Shown: one piece after another, positions 14,790 through 21,894 of the stretch
Numbering within the stretch: position 1 is the first letter of the stretch
Layout: every line of letters starts with the position of its first letter
Assembly (NCBI RefSeq): GCF_002272015.1
Contig: NZ_NPBY01000048.1
Span: forward strand, 1-35,654
DNA from: Paenibacillus campinasensis
GTDB lineage: Bacteria; Bacillota; Bacilli; Paenibacillales; Paenibacillaceae
Reading direction: 5' to 3'
Length of the DNA stretch: 35,654 nt
Notes under the pieces: model-generated
What the model saw: only the letters and a program-made list of their open reading frames with translations
What the model was told of the DNA's origin: nothing
Databases searched by the model: none
Made by a program: the position numbers and the translations under genes

Positions 14790-14957
14790 TGCATTCAGCC
14801 TCCTTTCGAATCAACTTATCCGGCCGGATAAGTCTATTTAACCACAGACGGCTTACGGAGCCCAGTGAATAAACAAGCTTAATTGTTTTTTACCATTCGT
14901 ATTAAACGTGCAAGAGTAATGAATAGAGCGTTACCCTGCCCCCAGGTTGACTGGACT

Positions 14958-16448
14958 TTACTCCGGAATGTACGGCAGATCAAGCTCGTTCGGCAAATTG
15001 ATCACATGGGTCTCCGTGTAGGAGATAATGCCATCTATCCCGTATTCGCGGCCAACGCCGGACTGCTTGACACCGCCGAACGGGAAGCGCACATCCAGGC
15101 CCTGAACGGCAGCAGTGTTGATCATCGTGGTGCCTGCTTCAATGCGGCGGGCAACCTTGATCGCTTCTTCCTCCGGTCCCCACACGGAACTTGTAAGGCC
15201 GTAGATGCTTTCATTATGCAGTTCAATCACTTGCTCGATATCATCATAAACTAACAACGGCACCGTCGGGCCGAATTGCTCCTCGACCACGATGGGATCG
15301 CGGTAATCGCATCCGAGCACGAGTGTCGGCTGCAGGAAGTAGCCTTGCTCGAACAGCTCCGGATCGATAATTTCGCCGAGCTTAATAACTTCTGCGCCTT
15401 TATTCCTTGCGTCATCAACCAGTTTTTGTACATATTCCTTCTGGTTTTTGTTGTTGACGGGGCCGACGGTTGTATTCGGATTGAACGGTCCGCCGACCCG
15501 TATCCATTGATTGGCAGCTTCAACATATTTTTTAACAAAATCATCATAGATCGAGCGGTGTACATACATTCGTTTGGCAATCATGCAGATCTGCCCAGCT
15601 GTCAAAAAGTTGGAGATGACAATCCGTCGCATATCTTTCTTGTTGTTGACATCGAAGCCGGGGAGAATGATGGCGGCATCGTTTCCGCCCAGCTCCAGCG
15701 TCATCTTTTTGATTGTCTCTGAAGCAGCCTTCATAATATGCTTGGCGGTATTGGTGCCGCCGGTAAAGGCGATTTTGGCCACCTTCGGGTTGGACGTCAG
15801 CTCCACGCCGACATCGGCTTCGCCGTGGACAATGTTAATGACCCCCGGCGGAAATTCATGGGCAATTATCTCGACCACCTTAGTGACGGCCAGCGGAGCG
15901 AACGGGCTAGGCTTCAGCACGAGCGTGTTGCCAGCCAGCAGTGCTGGAGCGATCTTGATCGTGGATAAAGAGATCGGATAGTTCCAGGGAGAAATGGCAG
16001 AAACGACGCCGATCGGGTCATGGGTGATGATCGTTTTGCCTTTTTCATGCTCCTTGTATTCCTCTTGCGTTGCTTCCTTGACATTGTCGCAGGCGAATTC
16101 CATCCACATGATCGAGATGGCAAATTCACCCTCGGAATCGTACAGCGGTTTCCCATGCTCGAGCGACAGCAGCCGGGCCAGCTCGGGAGTTGCTTCCTTC
16201 AATTTGGCAATCGCTCGGCGCATCCGCGTGATGCGATCGTCCACAGATGTCCATTTCCAGGTTTTGAACGCTTCATAAGCGGCATCGATGGCTTGGGCAG
16301 CCTGCTCGCGTGTCGTGACAGGCGCATAGCATACAATTTCGTTAGGATTCGCAGGATTTTCGCGCGGGAACTGCTGTTCTGATTCCACCTTCTCACCGTT
16401 AATAATCGCATATACGGCAAGAGGCTGGTTCGTTTCCATCGTAGTCAT
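14958..16448 (-). CDS. NAD(P)-dependent aldehyde dehydrogenase
   Basis: A 496-residue ALDH-superfamily enzyme. Key residues: PWN (154-156) and K179 of the cofactor site, E252 in LELGGND as general base, and C288 in GQIC as catalytic cysteine, with the C-terminal FPFGGVKQSGVGREYG motif. It oxidises an aldehyde to the acid; the sequence does not fix the substrate. Start set at ATG 16448, which follows GAGAGG by 9 nt; the open frame reaches 52 codons upstream but that part is not ALDH-like. It is divergent from the HAD gene and not in an operon. Downstream, on the same strand, come the two short-ORF units. Confidence 0.9.
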   Translation of the reverse strand: MTTMETNQPLAVYAIINGEKVESEQQFPRENPANPNEIVCYAPVTTREQAAQAIDAAYEAFKTWKWTSVDDRITRMRRAIAKLKEATPELARLLSLEHGKPLYDSEGEFAISIMWMEFACDNVKEATQEEYKEHEKGKTIITHDPIGVVSAISPWNYPISLSTIKIAPALLAGNTLVLKPSPFAPLAVTKVVEIIAHEFPPGVINIVHGEADVGVELTSNPKVAKIAFTGGTNTAKHIMKAASETIKKMTLELGGNDAAIILPGFDVNNKKDMRRIVISNFLTAGQICMIAKRMYVHRSIYDDFVKKYVEAANQWIRVGGPFNPNTTVGPVNNKNQKEYVQKLVDDARNKGAEVIKLGEIIDPELFEQGYFLQPTLVLGCDYRDPIVVEEQFGPTVPLLVYDDIEQVIELHNESIYGLTSSVWGPEEEAIKVARRIEAGTTMINTAAVQGLDVRFPFGGVKQSGVGREYGIDGIISYTETHVINLPNELDLPYIPE

Positions 16449-16645
16449 CAGCCATAACCTCTCTTCTTTAATGAATCTGAGGGTTATTATGAGATGGGCT
16501 TGCGGGAAATATTCTTTGGCGTCTGTCCTTCGGATGAACAGAAGGAGAGCCTGCACGGATCTGAATTCATGGAATAGCACTTGCTCTGGAATGCTTTTCA
16601 TCATTTACAATAACGTTGGGCACACTTAGCTGGGAGGCGAGAGAA

Positions 16646-17452
16646 TTGACAAAAAGAATGATATTTTTCGATATTGACGGAACCTTGCTTGATCATGATA
16701 AACAGATCCCGCCAAGCACCCGGGATTCGATCCGGCGGCTGCAGGAGGCGGGGCATGATGTGGCGATTGCGACAGGGCGGGCTCCGAGCGGATTTGAAGA
16801 TGTGCGAAGGGAGCTGGATATCGATACGTATGTCAGCTTGAATGGCCAATACGTTGTGTATAAGGGCAAACCGGTGTATCAAAATCCGATTTCACTCGAC
16901 CAGCTGCAGAAGCTCACCGAGCTTGCAGCTTCCCATGACCATCCGCTGATCTATGCCGGAAGCGAGCAGATGCGAATGAGCGTTCCGCAGCATGTTCACA
17001 TTGACTCCACATGGGGGGAGCTGAAGATGACGATACCGGCGTATGATCCGGAATACTATTTGAATGAGCCGATATATCAAGTCGTTCTGTTCTGTACCGA
17101 GGAAGAGGAAGAAATGTATATCCGGCAATTTCAGGATCAGATTGATTTTGTGCGCTGGGGGGATGTCGGAACGGATGCGCTGCCTTCTGGCGGGTCCAAG
17201 GCAGAGGGGATCAAACGGTTGATTACGGCCCTTGGTGTCCAGGCTGAAGATGTGGTCGCTTTCGGCGATTATTTAAACGATGTAGAAATGCTTGGCTATG
17301 TTGGTCATGGGGTGGCGATGGGCAATGCGCCGGATATTGTGAAGAAGGCGGCACGTTATGTTACCCGGGCCGTGGATGAGGATGGCATTCAGCATGGGCT
17401 TCAAATGCTCGGCTTGCTTGACGGGAAGCCGGAGCTAAAGCCGATAAGCTGA
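16646..17452 (+). CDS. Cof-type HAD-IIB phosphatase (YkrA-like)
   Basis: A 268-residue HAD hydrolase. Motif I FFDIDGT gives nucleophile D9 and acid D11; IATGR is motif II; K185 (SGGSKAEG) motif III; GDYLND (207-212) motif IV. The Cof cap lies between residues about 85 and 180. Members dephosphorylate sugar phosphates, FMN or pyridoxal phosphate; the substrate is not evident. Start chosen at TTG 16646, which follows GGGAGG by 8 nt and gives the usual short lead to motif I. Confidence 0.88.
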   Translation: MTKRMIFFDIDGTLLDHDKQIPPSTRDSIRRLQEAGHDVAIATGRAPSGFEDVRRELDIDTYVSLNGQYVVYKGKPVYQNPISLDQLQKLTELAASHDHPLIYAGSEQMRMSVPQHVHIDSTWGELKMTIPAYDPEYYLNEPIYQVVLFCTEEEEEMYIRQFQDQIDFVRWGDVGTDALPSGGSKAEGIKRLITALGVQAEDVVAFGDYLNDVEMLGYVGHGVAMGNAPDIVKKAARYVTRAVDEDGIQHGLQMLGLLDGKPELKPIS

Positions 17453-17477
17453 TGACCGGCCAGCGTACTTCAGGGGG

Positions 17478-17510
17478 ATGCAGCCATGCCATTCCTTGGG
17501 CATCCTGTTT
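17478..17510 (+). terminator. Possible terminator after HAD gene
   Basis: GGATGC and GCATCC can pair, enclosing a second pairing ATGCC/GGGCAT, followed by TGTTTG. Moderate strength. Confidence 0.45.
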
Positions 17511-17612
17511 GACGACTTGAACAGCTGCTTGATATGATAAGTAATCAACACGGTGCAATCCGGCTTCACGCCGAGGCGGTTGATCACTACAGAAGAGCAG
17601 GTGAATGCAAGG

Positions 17613-18059
17613 ATGTCAGCACATCAGGGACCGGGAATACTTACCGATTGGCTGTCTTTAACGTATGTTCACACGATAATTAATCATGAGCTGGAAACGA
17701 TGCTTCAGCGAGAGTTTGACATGTCGCTGAATGAGTTTTATGTGCTTCTGTTCCTGTCCGAAGCCCCGGAGAAGAAGCTGCGTCTGCAGCAGCTGCAGAG
17801 CATGGTAGGATTAAGCCAGAGCGCCATGTCGAGGCTGGTCAGCCGCTTCGAAGAGAAGGGCTGCGGCGCACTGGAGCGAAAAATATGCGACGATGACCGC
17901 CGGGGCGTGTACACCTCGCTGACCCCGATCGGAGAAGACAAGCTGAGTAAAGCGTCGGCAGCGGTCAACCTTGTGTTAGAGCGGGAACTGCTGGGCAATG
18001 ACAAAATCATGCATGGACTGCAGGCGGTCATGAGCCGATTGAACAACAATCAGCCATAG
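17613..18059 (+). CDS. MarR-family transcriptional regulator
   Basis: A 148-residue winged-helix regulator. N- and C-terminal helices for dimerisation flank the HTH (LRLQQLQSMVGLSQSAMSRLVSRFEEKG, about 56-83) and the wing with DDRRGVY (94-100), a MarR hallmark. C84 lies just after the recognition helix and C92 before the wing, so thiol sensing is possible. Start set at ATG 17613, 8 nt after AGGTGA. It lies 150 nt upstream of the NamA-like gene in the same direction, and the promoter between them has a perfect 16-bp palindrome, a likely binding site. Family sure, target inferred. Confidence 0.88.
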   Translation: MSAHQGPGILTDWLSLTYVHTIINHELETMLQREFDMSLNEFYVLLFLSEAPEKKLRLQQLQSMVGLSQSAMSRLVSRFEEKGCGALERKICDDDRRGVYTSLTPIGEDKLSKASAAVNLVLERELLGNDKIMHGLQAVMSRLNNNQP

Positions 18060-18129
18060 ACATCAACCGGCAGGTGCTCTAGAGCGCTTGTCCGAACGAT
18101 TTACGCCTGCTGTCCGATCTTTTCTTGAC

Positions 18130-18181
18130 TTGACGTCAACCAACAGGTCTGGTATTTTAAATGCATGCGCATGCATATAAT
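18130..18181 (+). promoter_or_regulatory. NamA promoter with perfect 16-bp palindrome (candidate MarR operator)
   Basis: ATGCATGCGCATGCAT (18161-18176) is a perfect palindrome. It touches a consensus -10 TATAAT (18176-18181) and lies downstream of TTGACG-17-TATTTT (18130-18158), so a bound protein would block either promoter. TTGACGTCAA (18130-18139) is a second, 10-bp palindrome. The MarR gene upstream is the obvious candidate repressor. Confidence 0.65.
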
Positions 18182-18208
18182 TTGGATATAGAATAAGGAG
18201 ATGTGACC

Positions 18209-19240
18209 ATGGAGAACCTGTTTACTCCCTATACAATCAAAGGCCTGGAGCTGAAAAACCGGGTCGTTATGCCACCGATGTGTCAGTATTCCGTCACGAA
18301 CAAGGACGGCATCGCCAACGACTGGCATTATGTTCACTACACCAGCCGCGCCATTGGCGGAGCCGGGCTTATCATTATAGAAATGACGGACGTAGAGCCG
18401 GACGGCCGGATTACCGACTATGATCTGGGCCTGTGGTCTGATGAGCAGGTTCCTGCGCTTGCCCGCATTGTGGATTCCATTCATGCGCACGGTGCCAAAG
18501 CGGCGATCCAGATCGCGCATGCGGGTCGGAAAGCGGAGGATGCCAGCACGCCGGTTGCGCCGTCGGCCATTGCTTTTGACGAGAACTCCAAGACGCCAAG
18601 AGCGCTCACAACCGAAGAGGTGCGCGAAATGGTTGAGAAATTCCGCCGCTCGGTTCGGCGCGCTGTTCAGGCGGGCTTTGACGCCATTGAACTGCACGGG
18701 GCCCACGGTTACCTGATTCACCAGTTCCATTCGCCGCTCACGAACCAGCGCACGGATGAATATGGTCAAGACCTTGCGCTGTTCGGCAAGCAGATCATCA
18801 AGGCAGCGAAGGAAGAAATGCCTGCGGACATGCCGCTTATTATGCGCATTTCTGCACAGGAATACGTTGCAGGCGGCTACGGCATCAAGGAAAGTCTGGC
18901 GCTGGCCAAAGAATATCAGCAAGCGGGCGTCGACATGTTCCATGTGAGCGCTGGAGGCGAAGGCCCGATTGCAGCGGAGGGCAAACCGGGCACTCATGTC
19001 GCTTACCAGGTTCCTCTGGCCAGACAGATCAAGGAAGGACTGCAGGTGCCGGTCATCGCGGTCGGGAGACTGGATGAGGCGGGACTGGCGAACGCCGTCA
19101 TCGGTAACCGCGATGCCGATCTTGTTGCGGTCGGCAGAGGCATGCTCCGCAATCCGTACTGGACGCTGGAGGCGGCTGCACAGCTTCGCAAGGAAATCGA
19201 TGTGCCGAAGCAGTACCTGCCAGGGTTCCCGAGAAGATAA
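18209..19240 (+). CDS. namA: Old Yellow Enzyme-family NADPH dehydrogenase (YqjM/NamA-like)
   Basis: A 343-residue FMN enzyme of the YqjM class. C25 and Y27 (MCQYS) match C26 and Y28 of YqjM, and H163/H166 (HGAHGYLIHQF) match its H164/H167, which bind substrate carbonyls. The C-terminal VAVGRGMLRNPYW contributes to the flavin site. Such enzymes reduce activated C=C bonds of enals, quinones and nitro compounds. One oddity: the highly conserved GGSxENR after RTDEYG is missing and shortened (RTDEYGQDLALFG). Start set at ATG 18209, 8 nt after AAGGAG. It is probably controlled by the MarR protein encoded upstream. Confidence 0.92.
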   Translation: MENLFTPYTIKGLELKNRVVMPPMCQYSVTNKDGIANDWHYVHYTSRAIGGAGLIIIEMTDVEPDGRITDYDLGLWSDEQVPALARIVDSIHAHGAKAAIQIAHAGRKAEDASTPVAPSAIAFDENSKTPRALTTEEVREMVEKFRRSVRRAVQAGFDAIELHGAHGYLIHQFHSPLTNQRTDEYGQDLALFGKQIIKAAKEEMPADMPLIMRISAQEYVAGGYGIKESLALAKEYQQAGVDMFHVSAGGEGPIAAEGKPGTHVAYQVPLARQIKEGLQVPVIAVGRLDEAGLANAVIGNRDADLVAVGRGMLRNPYWTLEAAAQLRKEIDVPKQYLPGFPRR

Positions 19241-19276
19241 TTTCCTCATGTAGAATCGAATATGGATCCGATACAG

Positions 19277-19337
19277 AGCCTTTCCGGGATATCGCCGCAG
19301 CGCGGCGCCTTCTTCCCGGAGAGGCTTTTTTCTTTTT
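19277..19337 (+). terminator. Terminator after NamA gene
   Basis: A 13-bp stem with one G-T pair (19277-19289 with 19314-19326) encloses a smaller GC-rich hairpin and is followed by TTTTTTCTTTTT. Confidence 0.88.
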
Positions 19338-19421
19338 GCCGACAAGCATATCGTCTCCTGGAAATCAAATTATAATTTCGACAGAACTGTGAAATAAATG
19401 TGTCAAAATTATGTACAATGG

Positions 19422-19430
19422 TGATATAAT
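19422..19430 (+). promoter_or_regulatory. Extended -10 promoter
   Basis: TGATATAAT joins a perfect -10 to a TGN extension; the -35 region is weak (TGTCAA, 18 nt upstream). It drives the membrane-protein gene starting at about 19480. Confidence 0.55.
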
Positions 19431-19479
19431 AAGAGAAAAGGGCCTGAAAACCCTTACAGGCTAATGGGAGTTGATGATA

Positions 19480-19950
19480 TTGAAATACGCCATTCAATAT
19501 TCCACCCGCATCAAGGATGTGCTGCTTGTCTCTTTGCTGGTCAGCATCGCCATGTTTCAGGTTGCGGCCTGGACGGCATTTGCTTATCCGGTTCTGTTCT
19601 ATATCCAGATGGGGATCAATGTGATCATTGCGGCAGGGCTGGTCATTGAAAGCTACGCGCGACTGATCAAACGGGAAATCGAGATCGATCCGAATGCGGA
19701 CACAATTGTTGTTAACGGAACGTCGGTATCGGCTGAGCAAGTCCAGGAAATTCGCATTTCAGGATGCGGCAAGGCGACGTTTGAGCTGAGCCTTAGAGGC
19801 AAGCAAGTCACCCCGATGCATTGCCGCTTCAAGTTCAAGGACAAGGACAGTGAAGGCGTTGGCGAGCTCTCCCGCTGGGCGGAAATGCATCGTATTCCAC
19901 TGAAGAAGATCGGGCCGCAAACGCGGACGGCACCGTCGACGATGCCTTGA
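19480..19950 (+). CDS. Membrane protein with two N-terminal helices and a cytosolic beta-rich tail
   Basis: About 157 residues, family not recognised. Two hydrophobic segments (roughly residues 12-35 and 37-58) are followed by a soluble tail with short strands (EIEIDPNADTIVVNGTSVSAEQVQEIRISG, then ATFELSLRGKQV) resembling PH-like/YcxB-type domains that follow two membrane helices. The start is uncertain: GGGAG lies 9 nt before TTG 19480 and only 3 nt before ATG 19474. It is a single gene between a promoter and a strong terminator. Confidence 0.65.
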   Translation: MKYAIQYSTRIKDVLLVSLLVSIAMFQVAAWTAFAYPVLFYIQMGINVIIAAGLVIESYARLIKREIEIDPNADTIVVNGTSVSAEQVQEIRISGCGKATFELSLRGKQVTPMHCRFKFKDKDSEGVGELSRWAEMHRIPLKKIGPQTRTAPSTMP

Positions 19951-19971
19951 TCTATGCTTGCATAAGACCCC

Positions 19972-20010
19972 AAAGCACTTGCCCTCAAAGACGAGGCAAG
20001 TGCTTTTTTT
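19972..20010 (+). terminator. Strong intrinsic terminator
   Basis: A perfect 12-bp stem (19972-19983 with 19995-20006) followed by an uninterrupted T-run to 20010. Confidence 0.92.
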
Positions 20011-20097
20011 CATGTCCGTTACATTCGAAATCGGCGCAGGGTAATAGTATAATAGGGGTTAACCATTTGGCTATCTCTCGTCAAGCAAGGAGAATTT

Positions 20098-20292
20098 ATG
20101 ATGTTTACAGGTTGGAAGCTGTCTGTTCTAGGTATCATTATTGTAGGGGCTGCAGGGATCACAACATCTGCAGTCGGGCTCATCGAGCCGTGGAAGGCTG
20201 CTGCGTTATTCATTTTGTTTGTGTTGTTCATTGGGGCGCTCGAGCTACTGGACCGGATCAGCCGTTCCCGCAGCAAGAAGGACAAGGCTTGA
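20098..20292 (+). CDS. Small membrane protein, two helices (64 aa)
   Basis: Two hydrophobic helices (about 7-28 and 33-52) and a basic tail (DRISRSRSKKDKA). The family is not recognised. AAGGAGA lies 4 nt before the first of two adjacent ATGs and 7 nt before the second (20101). A TATAAT at 20048-20053 may be its -10 box. The PH-like gene follows 33 nt later and is probably co-transcribed. Confidence 0.65.
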   Translation: MMFTGWKLSVLGIIIVGAAGITTSAVGLIEPWKAAALFILFVLFIGALELLDRISRSRSKKDKA

Positions 20293-20325
20293 TACATACC
20301 CAAATATTCACCTGGAGGGAGCGCG

Positions 20326-20604
20326 ATGTCCTGGATTGCCGTCCAGACGTATTACAAAATTCGAAGAGAAGTGACTGCGATTGAGCAGCGGACCGTGGAA
20401 CAGGAGCGAACCATGTACTTGTACAAAGACCGGGTTGTCACCGCCTACAGGGAGTTCCCGATTGCGCAGGTGTTTGACTTGTCCTACCGCAAGATGGGCG
20501 GAGGCACGGAGGGATTCTTGTATTTGCACACCCAGCAGGGCGTATATGCATACACGGTTAAGGAAGATCCGGATCCATTCATCCAAGCGTTCAGAAATTT
20601 ATAA
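20326..20604 (+). CDS. Small PH-like protein of unknown function (92 aa)
   Basis: A soluble protein of alternating strands (TMYLYKDRVVTAYREFPIAQVFDLSYRKMGG, then GFLYLHTQQGVYAYTVKEDPDPFIQAFRNL) with a final helix, a pattern typical of bacterial PH-like domains. No enzyme motif. GGAGGGAG precedes the ATG. Probably in an operon with the small membrane protein. Confidence 0.6.
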   Translation: MSWIAVQTYYKIRREVTAIEQRTVEQERTMYLYKDRVVTAYREFPIAQVFDLSYRKMGGGTEGFLYLHTQQGVYAYTVKEDPDPFIQAFRNL

Positions 20605-20681
20605 AAACTGCTCAAGCTGCCGGTTCCCTGGTCTAAGGTCTGGTTATCATCCAAAACTATGGTCTGTTGTTAGGTGAGAAC

Positions 20682-20712
20682 GCTTCATATATTCTAGAAC
20701 AATATATGAAGC
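20682..20712. promoter_or_regulatory. Perfect 12-bp inverted repeat upstream of DedA gene
   Basis: GCTTCATATATT and AATATATGAAGC are separated by 7 nt. No T-run follows, and the repeat ends 11 nt before the DedA ribosome site. It could be an operator or an mRNA hairpin masking the start; it is not a good terminator. Confidence 0.55.
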
Positions 20713-20736
20713 CGCTATGATTAGGAGGCCACCTGC

Positions 20737-21366
20737 TTGGATACATTGTTGATGTTTATCGAGCAATTTGGACACTACGCATTATTTCTTGTACTATGCC
20801 TCGGAGTTGTCGGGCTTCCGGTCCCGAACGAGGTGGTGGCCATGACAGGAGGAGCTCTGGCCGCTTCCGGACTGCTGGCGACAGCACCATCCTTTTTCAT
20901 GATCTATCTGGGAGTATGCTCCGGCGCCACCGTTGGATACACGTTAAGCAGATATACGGCTGGCAGGCTGCTTGAACGGTACGCGGACCGCCAAGCGATT
21001 GGACGTTTTCTGAGGCTCTCGGAACGGCTCACGCGCCAATACGGAAACTATGCGATATGCATCAGCGCGTTTCTGCCCATTCTGAGGAATGTCACCCCTT
21101 ACGCGGTAGGGATGAAGGGGATGAAGTATATCCGGTTTGCGCTGTTCTCCTACGCTGCTTCCCTGATATGGACGACCCTTTATTTCTCGATCGGCCGGTT
21201 TCTCGGGGATCAGGTCGTCGCTCATATTAGCACATTCATTAGCCAGTGCGGGTATTTTGCCTTCGGTATTCTGGCGGTGCTGTTTGTTATCGCGCTGGTT
21301 GTGATGTTATTCAGACGCAGAGGGCGGAAGAAATCGAGTCAGCCGAATTTTCATATCGATGGATAA
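20737..21366 (+). CDS. DedA-family (VTT domain) membrane protein
   Basis: A 209-residue integral membrane protein. The DedA pattern is visible: an N-terminal amphipathic segment, GLPVPNEVVAMTGGALAASG with its acidic residue, and SAFLPILRNVTPYAVGMKGM with the conserved Arg and Pro, followed by further helices and a basic tail. DedA proteins move lipid carriers such as undecaprenyl phosphate across the membrane (UptA of Bacillus) and depend on the proton motive force. Start is TTG 20737, 8 nt after AGGAGG. The role as an undecaprenyl-phosphate flippase is a family inference. Confidence 0.88.
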   Translation: MDTLLMFIEQFGHYALFLVLCLGVVGLPVPNEVVAMTGGALAASGLLATAPSFFMIYLGVCSGATVGYTLSRYTAGRLLERYADRQAIGRFLRLSERLTRQYGNYAICISAFLPILRNVTPYAVGMKGMKYIRFALFSYAASLIWTTLYFSIGRFLGDQVVAHISTFISQCGYFAFGILAVLFVIALVVMLFRRRGRKKSSQPNFHIDG

Positions 21367-21412
21367 GGAGGAAGTCTCCGGTTTGCTGCCTTGTCGGCTT
21401 TCCCAGCCCCGA

Positions 21413-21652
21413 TTAAGGCTGTCTCGCCGGCACCTCCTGGCGCGGACGAATCAGTTTTATATACTCCCTCGGCCTGAACTCCGGAGAGAATAGCGGGTCG
21501 TACCCCGTCTCATAATTTTGCACATTGAATTCACCCTCCGGTATGACGGTGGGCTGGCTGTAACGCCCCTGTAATCTAGACTCTGCCCAGGCGCCGAAGG
21601 CCAGGATCAGCACAAAGATAAGTACGGATACGACGATTTTTCTGGATCGCAT
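21413..21652 (-). CDS. Small membrane-anchored or secreted protein (79 aa)
   Basis: A basic N-terminus (MRSRK) and a hydrophobic helix (6-21) lead to a hydrophilic, proline- and arginine-rich tail outside the membrane. Cleavage after GAWA is possible. The family is not recognised. Start set at ATG 21652, 9 nt after AAGGAG; the frame is open further but the extra 50 residues look unlike protein. It is divergent from the Mrp operon. Confidence 0.6.
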   Translation of the reverse strand: MRSRKIVVSVLIFVLILAFGAWAESRLQGRYSQPTVIPEGEFNVQNYETGYDPLFSPEFRPREYIKLIRPRQEVPARQP

Positions 21653-21716
21653 ATTAAACCACTCCTTTTCCTCAAGTGATTTCCTGAACGGGCCATTTTC
21701 ATTCGTCCGCATCCCT

Positions 21717-21745
21717 TTGACAAAATGTAAAACTAAAGATATACT
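21717..21745 (+). promoter_or_regulatory. Promoter of the Mrp leader
   Basis: Perfect -35 TTGACA (21717-21722), 17-nt spacer and TATACT (21740-21745). Transcription would start near 21752, about 40 nt before an intrinsic terminator and 143 nt before mrpA. Confidence 0.75.
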
Positions 21746-21789
21746 GATTTTCAGTGTGACATAAACAGCATATTTGTTTGACCTGGAGG

Positions 21790-21815
21790 AGCCTGCCAAC
21801 ACGCGGGCTTTTTTT
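21790..21815 (+). terminator. Intrinsic terminator inside the Mrp leader
   Basis: AGCCTGC and GCGGGCT pair (one G-T) over a 6-nt loop and are followed by seven T. No plus-strand gene ends nearby, so it sits between the promoter and mrpA as an attenuator, or ends a 65-nt small RNA. Confidence 0.75.
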
Positions 21816-21894
21816 GCGTTCTGGGGGGTCTTTTGCCAAAAAATCGGGGAATACTAGTGTAGGAGAAAAAAACGGATTATAGGAGGAGTAGAGA

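Larger units (their letters stand above)
14716..14895 (-). repeat. Short-ORF/hairpin unit, copy 2
   Basis: A unit of about 180 nt homologous to copy 1. It shares TGGTAAAAAACAATTAA (14895-14879), then a perfect palindrome TTATCCGGCCGGATAA in place of copy 1's GTCGGGCCGAC, ribosome site AAAGGAGG (14806-14799), CTGAA-N8-TTCAG, a 10-codon frame, a GTAA-loop hairpin over the stop codon (14769-14748, one mismatch and one G-T pair), and an 11-bp terminator (14716-14742). Sequence differs from copy 1 while the structural order and spacing are retained. Confidence 0.75.

Noticed and set aside
18101..19345. 414-codon minus-strand frame opposite NamA
   Set aside because: NamA is well supported on the plus strand; the opposing frame also covers the promoter and terminator of that gene.
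19947..20384. 145-codon plus-strand frame over a terminator and the small membrane gene
   Set aside because: It reads across a perfect terminator and overlaps a better supported small gene in another frame.
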